In this document: positions 6,892 to 10,794 of the stretch, piece after piece | Numbering within the stretch: position 1 is the stretch's first letter | Layout of the letters: each line of letters opens with the position of its first letter | Source: Erysipelotrichaceae bacterium | GTDB taxonomy: Bacteria > Bacillota_I > Bacilli_A > Erysipelotrichales > Erysipelotrichaceae | DNA length: 10,794 nt | Assembly: GCA_017614055.1 (NCBI GenBank) | Contig: JAGACP010000023.1 | Location: forward strand, 1-10,794 | Reading direction: 5' to 3' | Position numbers and translations under genes: made by a program | The notes under the pieces: generated by a model | Databases searched by the model: none | Told to the model about the DNA's origin: nothing | What the model saw: the letters and a program-made list of their open reading frames with translations, nothing else

Positions 6892-8157
6892 ATGTCAGAA
6901 TTCAAGAAATTAGAGAACGCAAAAGCGGAATTGACCTGCACACTAGAGGGTGAAACATGGCAGAATGCCAGGAAAAGTGCTTTCAATAAGCTTGCCAGCA
7001 AGCTTGAGATAAAAGGCTTCAGAAAGGGACAGGCTCCAAGACATCTGGCCGAGAAATACATCAGCAACAACGAAGTACTGATCGATGCGGCTGAAAGTCT
7101 TGCACAGCTGGCTCTCAACGATGCTGTTGACGAACACGATGTAACACTTATAGACAGACCTGAGCTGAAGCTTGACGAACTTACAGATGACAAGTGCGTC
7201 ATGAGTTTCGTATGTCCTGTGCTGCCGGATGTTACGGTAAAGGACTACAAGAAACTGAATTATAAAGTCGAAGAAGTAAAAGTCGAAGACAAGGAAGTAC
7301 AGGACGAAATAGCCAATCTGCTCAACAGGAAGGCCGATCTTGAACTTAAGGAAGACGGCGAAGTGGAAGACGGAGATACTGCCGTCATAGACTATGAAGG
7401 TTTCCTTGACGGAGTTCCTTTCGAGGGAGGAAAAGACGAGAACCATGATCTCGTGATCGGTTCGAATACTTTCATTCCGGGCTTCGAGGAGCAGCTTTTA
7501 GGCATGAGATCCGAAGAGACCAAAGAGATCGAAGTAAACTTCCCTGAAGACTACCATGCCGAGGAACTCAAGGGCAAGCCTGCGAAGTTCGTCGTTACTG
7601 TACATGAGATAAAGAAGAAAGTCCTTCCTGAACTCAATGACGAGTTCGTAAAGGAACTCAAGATAGACGGCGTAGAGACTGTCGATCAGCTTAACGAATA
7701 CACGAAGAGCAACATGCTGAAGAGAAGACAGGACAATGCCGAGAAGGATGCCGAGCAGGCTCTGATCGAGCAGCTTGCGGAGAAGACGGAAGTCGATATC
7801 CCTGAAGTCATGATCAATTCGGAACTCGATTCGATGGTCCAGACATATGAATCGAATCTGATGCAGCAGGGTCTTGGTCTGCAGCAGTTCCTGCAGTTCA
7901 CCAACCAGACTGTCGATCAGCTGAAGGATTCTCTCAGGGAAGACGCCATCAAGAGGATCAAGACCAATCTTGCACTGAGCGAGATATCAAAGCTTGAAGA
8001 TGTCAAGGTCAATGATGAAGACATTCAGGAAGAATACAGGAAGATGTCTGAAATGTACTCGATGCCTGTGGAAGATATCGAAAAATATGTACCGCGGGAT
8101 TCGCTTACTGATGATCTGAAACTTCAGAAGACTTTGGATCTGTTGAAGAACAAATAA
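6892..8157 (+). CDS. tig: Trigger factor, ribosome-associated chaperone and peptidyl-prolyl isomerase
   Basis: Binds the ribosome at the nascent-chain exit and assists folding of newly made proteins. It is 421 residues, close to the roughly 424-432 usual for the family. Domains in order: the N-terminal ribosome-binding domain (about 1-115) with the signature GFRKGQAP (42-49), the counterpart of the GFRxGxxP ribosome contact loop; the FKBP-type isomerase domain (about 155-240) with GDTAVIDYEGFLDGVPFEGG and FIPGFEEQLLGM; and the helical C-terminal chaperone domain (about 245-421). The start is supported by AGGAG seven bases upstream. The gene lies between a probable DUF3196 gene and lon; clpX, often next in Bacillus relatives, is absent. 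Its stop codon forms part of a hairpin. Confidence 0.96.
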   Translation: MSEFKKLENAKAELTCTLEGETWQNARKSAFNKLASKLEIKGFRKGQAPRHLAEKYISNNEVLIDAAESLAQLALNDAVDEHDVTLIDRPELKLDELTDDKCVMSFVCPVLPDVTVKDYKKLNYKVEEVKVEDKEVQDEIANLLNRKADLELKEDGEVEDGDTAVIDYEGFLDGVPFEGGKDENHDLVIGSNTFIPGFEEQLLGMRSEETKEIEVNFPEDYHAEELKGKPAKFVVTVHEIKKKVLPELNDEFVKELKIDGVETVDQLNEYTKSNMLKRRQDNAEKDAEQALIEQLAEKTEVDIPEVMINSELDSMVQTYESNLMQQGLGLQQFLQFTNQTVDQLKDSLREDAIKRIKTNLALSEISKLEDVKVNDEDIQEEYRKMSEMYSMPVEDIEKYVPRDSLTDDLKLQKTLDLLKNK

Positions 8158-8175
8158 AGACGCTCTGCGTCTTTT
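8156..8175 (+). terminator. Hairpin between tig and lon, possible weak terminator or attenuator
   Basis: A perfect 8-bp stem, AAAGACGC (8156-8163) with GCGTCTTT (8167-8174), closes a three-base TCT loop and is followed by a very short T run broken by A. The left arm includes the last two bases of the tig stop codon. Only six bases separate the end of the hairpin from the lon ribosome binding site AGGAGG (8181-8186), leaving no room for a new promoter. lon must therefore be read through this structure or from a promoter inside tig. Confidence 0.6.
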
Positions 8176-8192
8176 ATAAAAGGAGGTACCTT

Positions 8193-10499
8193 ATGAGCAT
8201 TTATTCTTATCCATTGCTTTGTACCAGGGGAGCGGTGATCTTCCCGATGCAGGATCTGGCTGTCGAAGTGGGCAGACAGGTCTCCATAGATGCCGTCAAT
8301 TATGCCAATGCATACAATTCGAATATCGTCATAGTGTCCCAGAAAGACCTTCAGGTCGACAACCCGGGACCGGACGATGTCTATAACGTGGGTACGATAT
8401 GCCGCATAAAGACATCGCGTGAAAGAGACGATCATCTGAAGGTGATCTTCAGCGGCATAACCAGATGCCGTATCGTCAAACATTTCATCAAGGATGACGT
8501 CAATTTCGTGGAAGTCGAAGAGATATACGACGTCGTTGAAAACGAAGACGAGATCGAGATCATCACCAAGAAGGCTCTGGCCGAATTCAATGTCATTGCC
8601 CAGAAGTATTCACGTCCTGGTTTCCCGATCAGACAGCTGACCGTTTTTGATTCTGCACTGGCATCCGTTCTGGCGGATACTTTTGCCCAGATATATGTCC
8701 AGAACATCGAAGACAAGCAGCTTTTCCTCGAAGAGAACAACATAAACAACCGTGTCCAGATGATGCTTACGCATATCGACAAGGAAAGAAACATGGACAT
8801 GATCGAACAGGAGATCAACGAGAAAGTCAAGGAAAGCATCGAAGACGGACAGAGAGACTATTACCTCAGAGAAAAACTGAAGGCCATCAAGGACGAACTT
8901 GGCGGATCCGACGGTTCGTCAGATATAGACGATTTAAGGGAGAAAGTCGAGAATGAACCGTATCCTGAAAACGTCAAAGCCAAGGCACGCGAAGAATTCA
9001 AGAGATATGAGATGCTTCCGCCTACAACAGGCGAGACAGGCATCATCCGCACTTATCTTGAATGGCTTCTGAATGTGCCATGGTATCAGAAATCTGAAGA
9101 CAACGAGAATCTCGAGGATGCATCCAGGATTCTCGATGAGGATCATTACGGACTTGTCAAGGTCAAGGAAAGGATCCTTGAGTATCTGGCTGTTAAACAG
9201 ATGACGAAGTCGCTCAAGTCTCCGATTATATGTCTTGTGGGTCCTCCTGGTGTGGGAAAGACCTCTCTGGCGAAATCGGTAGCCAGAGCGCTTGACAGAC
9301 AGTTCGTCAAGATATCTCTTGGCGGCGTAAGAGATGAAGCCGAGATCAGGGGACACAGACGTACTTACCTGGGAGCTCTGCCGGGAAGGATAATCCAGGG
9401 CATGAAACGTGCCGGAACGCTGAATCCTGTATTCCTGATAGACGAGATCGACAAGATGTCTTCCGACTACAAGGGAGATCCTTCAAGCGCCATGCTTGAG
9501 GTGCTGGATCCCGAACAGAACTATCAGTTCTCGGATCATTATCTTGAGGAACCGTATGATCTTTCGGACGTGCTGTTCATCTGCACCGCCAACTACCGCG
9601 ACAACATCCCGCCTGCACTTCTCGACAGACTGGAGATAATCGAACTGTCAAGCTATACGGAAATAGAAAAACTGAATATCGCAAAGAACCATCTTATTGG
9701 AAAGCAGCTCAGTCTGAACGGACTGAAGAACGACCAGATGGTGCTTGACGATGACATGATCCTGTATCTGATCAGACACTATACAAGGGAAGCCGGTGTA
9801 AGACAGCTGGAAAGAGTGATCGGAACTCTGTGCAGAAAGTCTGTCCTGAGCATCCTCAAAGACAAGAAGAAGATCATCAGGATAAACAAGAAACTCATCA
9901 ATGCCTGGCTGGGTCATGAGATCTATGATTACGGAACAAAGGAAAAGAAGAACCAGGTTGGCGTGGTAACAGGTCTGGCATACACTTCTTTCGGCGGCGA
10001 CATACTGCCTGTCGAGGTGAATTATTTCGAAGGGAAGGGCAATCTCATCGTTACCGGGCAGCTGGGCGACGTCATGCAGGAATCTACCAAGATCGCGCTT
10101 GACTTCATCAAGGCCAATGCGAAGAAATATGACATTCCTATCGAATTCTTCGAGAAGCATGACATACATATCCATGTGCCTGAGGGAGCAGTTCCTAAAG
10201 ACGGACCGTCGGCAGGAGTGACCATCACTACAGCGATCGTATCGGCATTGACGAATAAGCCGGTCAAGAAAGATCTTGCGATGACAGGCGAAGTGACGTT
10301 GAGAGGAAACGTTCTTCCGATAGGAGGACTGAAGGAAAAGTCTCTGGCGGCACACAGAAGCGGCATCACTACGATCATCATCCCTAAAGGAAACATCAAG
10401 GATCTCGACGATGTTCCAGATACGGTGAAAGAGGAAGTGACCTACATACCTGTAGAAAAGGTAGATCAGGTGATAAACGAGGCCATAATAAGTGATTAG
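8193..10499 (+). CDS. lon: ATP-dependent serine protease Lon (LonA type)
   Basis: Cytoplasmic AAA+ protease that degrades misfolded and selected regulatory proteins. It is 768 residues, near the 774 of Bacillus subtilis LonA and 784 of E. coli Lon. Domains in order: the N-terminal LON substrate-recognition domain (about 3-195, starting [14 protein letters not shown]); a long coiled helical linker (about 200-275); the AAA+ module with Walker A GPPGVGKT (350-357), Walker B VFLIDEID (413-420) and downstream arginines; and the C-terminal protease domain with catalytic S673 in PKDGPSAG and K716 in GGLKEK. Their 43-residue spacing equals that of the E. coli S679/K722 pair. All key residues are present, so it should be active. 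AGGAGG lies six bases before the ATG. The last eight bases overlap the ysxC start. I see no CIRCE- or CtsR-type heat-shock operator upstream. Confidence 0.97.
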   Translation: MSIYSYPLLCTRGAVIFPMQDLAVEVGRQVSIDAVNYANAYNSNIVIVSQKDLQVDNPGPDDVYNVGTICRIKTSRERDDHLKVIFSGITRCRIVKHFIKDDVNFVEVEEIYDVVENEDEIEIITKKALAEFNVIAQKYSRPGFPIRQLTVFDSALASVLADTFAQIYVQNIEDKQLFLEENNINNRVQMMLTHIDKERNMDMIEQEINEKVKESIEDGQRDYYLREKLKAIKDELGGSDGSSDIDDLREKVENEPYPENVKAKAREEFKRYEMLPPTTGETGIIRTYLEWLLNVPWYQKSEDNENLEDASRILDEDHYGLVKVKERILEYLAVKQMTKSLKSPIICLVGPPGVGKTSLAKSVARALDRQFVKISLGGVRDEAEIRGHRRTYLGALPGRIIQGMKRAGTLNPVFLIDEIDKMSSDYKGDPSSAMLEVLDPEQNYQFSDHYLEEPYDLSDVLFICTANYRDNIPPALLDRLEIIELSSYTEIEKLNIAKNHLIGKQLSLNGLKNDQMVLDDDMILYLIRHYTREAGVRQLERVIGTLCRKSVLSILKDKKKIIRINKKLINAWLGHEIYDYGTKEKKNQVGVVTGLAYTSFGGDILPVEVNYFEGKGNLIVTGQLGDVMQESTKIALDFIKANAKKYDIPIEFFEKHDIHIHVPEGAVPKDGPSAGVTITTAIVSALTNKPVKKDLAMTGEVTLRGNVLPIGGLKEKSLAAHRSGITTIIIPKGNIKDLDDVPDTVKEEVTYIPVEKVDQVINEAIISD

Positions 10500-10794
10500 T
10501 TTCATCAGATCAGCAGTAGAGAAGAAAAACTTCCCGGAAACAGAAAGAGAAGTGGTTTTCGTTGGCCGCAGCAACGTCGGGAAGTCATCACTGATCAACG
10601 CTCTGTACAGACAGAAACTTGCCTATGTCGGAAAGACTCCGGGAAAGACCAGGATGATCAACTTCTTCGACGTGGACGGAAGATATACCGCCGTAGACGT
10701 ACCGGGATACGGATATGCCAGAAGATCGAAGAATGAAGCAATACAGTACGCGAACATGATGGACGACTATTTCTCCAGGACAGACAAGATAAGA
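10492..10794 (+). CDS. ysxC: Ribosome-assembly GTPase YsxC/EngB (YihA), N-terminal part, cut by window end
   Basis: GTPase of the TrmE-Era-EngA-EngB superfamily needed for large ribosomal subunit assembly. 101 residues are visible of a family usually near 195-210. Seen: G1/P-loop GRSNVGKS (25-32); the switch I region [13 protein letters not shown] (47-59), with the G2 threonine; and G3 DVPGYGYA (69-76). The start is a GTG at 10492, overlapping lon by eight bases. The codon just before it in this frame is a TAA stop, and no other start codon fits before the conserved [11 protein letters not shown] region, so GTG is nearly forced. A modest GAGG (10479-10482) lies nine bases upstream, inside lon. 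The overlap implies co-transcription and probable translational coupling with lon, an order also seen in Bacillus (lonA-ysxC). Confidence 0.94.
   Translation, partial: MISFIRSAVEKKNFPETEREVVFVGRSNVGKSSLINALYRQKLAYVGKTPGKTRMINFFDVDGRYTAVDVPGYGYARRSKNEAIQYANMMDDYFSRTDKIR

Noticed and set aside
8432..9356. Several 60-140 codon open frames on the minus strand within lon
   Set aside because: All are antisense to conserved lon domains, lack ribosome binding sites and show no recognisable motifs.
9648..10598. Long open frame (316 codons) on the minus strand opposite the end of lon and the start of ysxC
   Set aside because: It lies antisense to intact lon and ysxC coding sequence with clear catalytic motifs, and its translation resembles no protein family. 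It is a by-product of codon use.
1..10794. Search for mobile elements, CRISPR repeats, tRNA or rRNA genes, riboswitches and phage genes
   Set aside because: Nothing convincing was found by reading. Genes are tightly packed, and the longest non-coding stretch is the divergent region of about 150 bases before hydC.

Overview
The window looks like core chromosome of a low-to-moderate GC Gram-positive bacterium of the Bacillota, most likely a fermentative anaerobe near the Erysipelotrichia/Mollicutes branch. Three things point there: a trimeric NAD-linked [FeFe] hydrogenase, AGGAGG-type ribosome binding sites, and a block in which a small unknown gene lies directly before tig and lon, as I recall for MG237-tig-lon of Mycoplasma. 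The assignment is inferred from gene content and order; there is no rRNA gene here to confirm it. I see no insertion sequence, phage gene, tRNA, CRISPR array or other accessory element.

Left part (1-1816): the 3' half of nth (endonuclease III) runs rightward and meets, tail to tail with a 13-base overlap, a leftward gene for a DUF1846/UPF0371 protein. That gene starts without a visible Shine-Dalgarno sequence and has a -10 box almost touching its start codon.

Middle (1817-6182): a 125-base divergent promoter region drives hydC-hydB-hydA. These encode the NuoE-like, NuoF-like and catalytic subunits of a cytoplasmic, probably electron-bifurcating hydrogenase that links NADH and reduced ferredoxin to H2. 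The genes are tightly packed (a 1-base overlap, then 12 bases) and end at a strong rho-independent terminator. The hydEFG maturation genes are not in view.

Right part (6165-10794): a 210-residue protein of unknown function (probably DUF3196), then trigger factor (tig), ATP-dependent protease Lon, and the start of ysxC/engB, a ribosome-assembly GTPase cut by the window edge. This is a protein-folding, turnover and ribosome-assembly block. A hairpin overlapping the tig stop codon sits just before the lon ribosome binding site and may set the tig:lon ratio. clpX, which lies between tig and lon in Bacillus, is absent.

The recognised genes are ordinary housekeeping or energy genes. The points most worth following are the conserved unknown gene beside tig-lon, two candidate leaderless genes, and the tig-lon intergenic hairpin. 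I do not see a clearly new multi-gene system.
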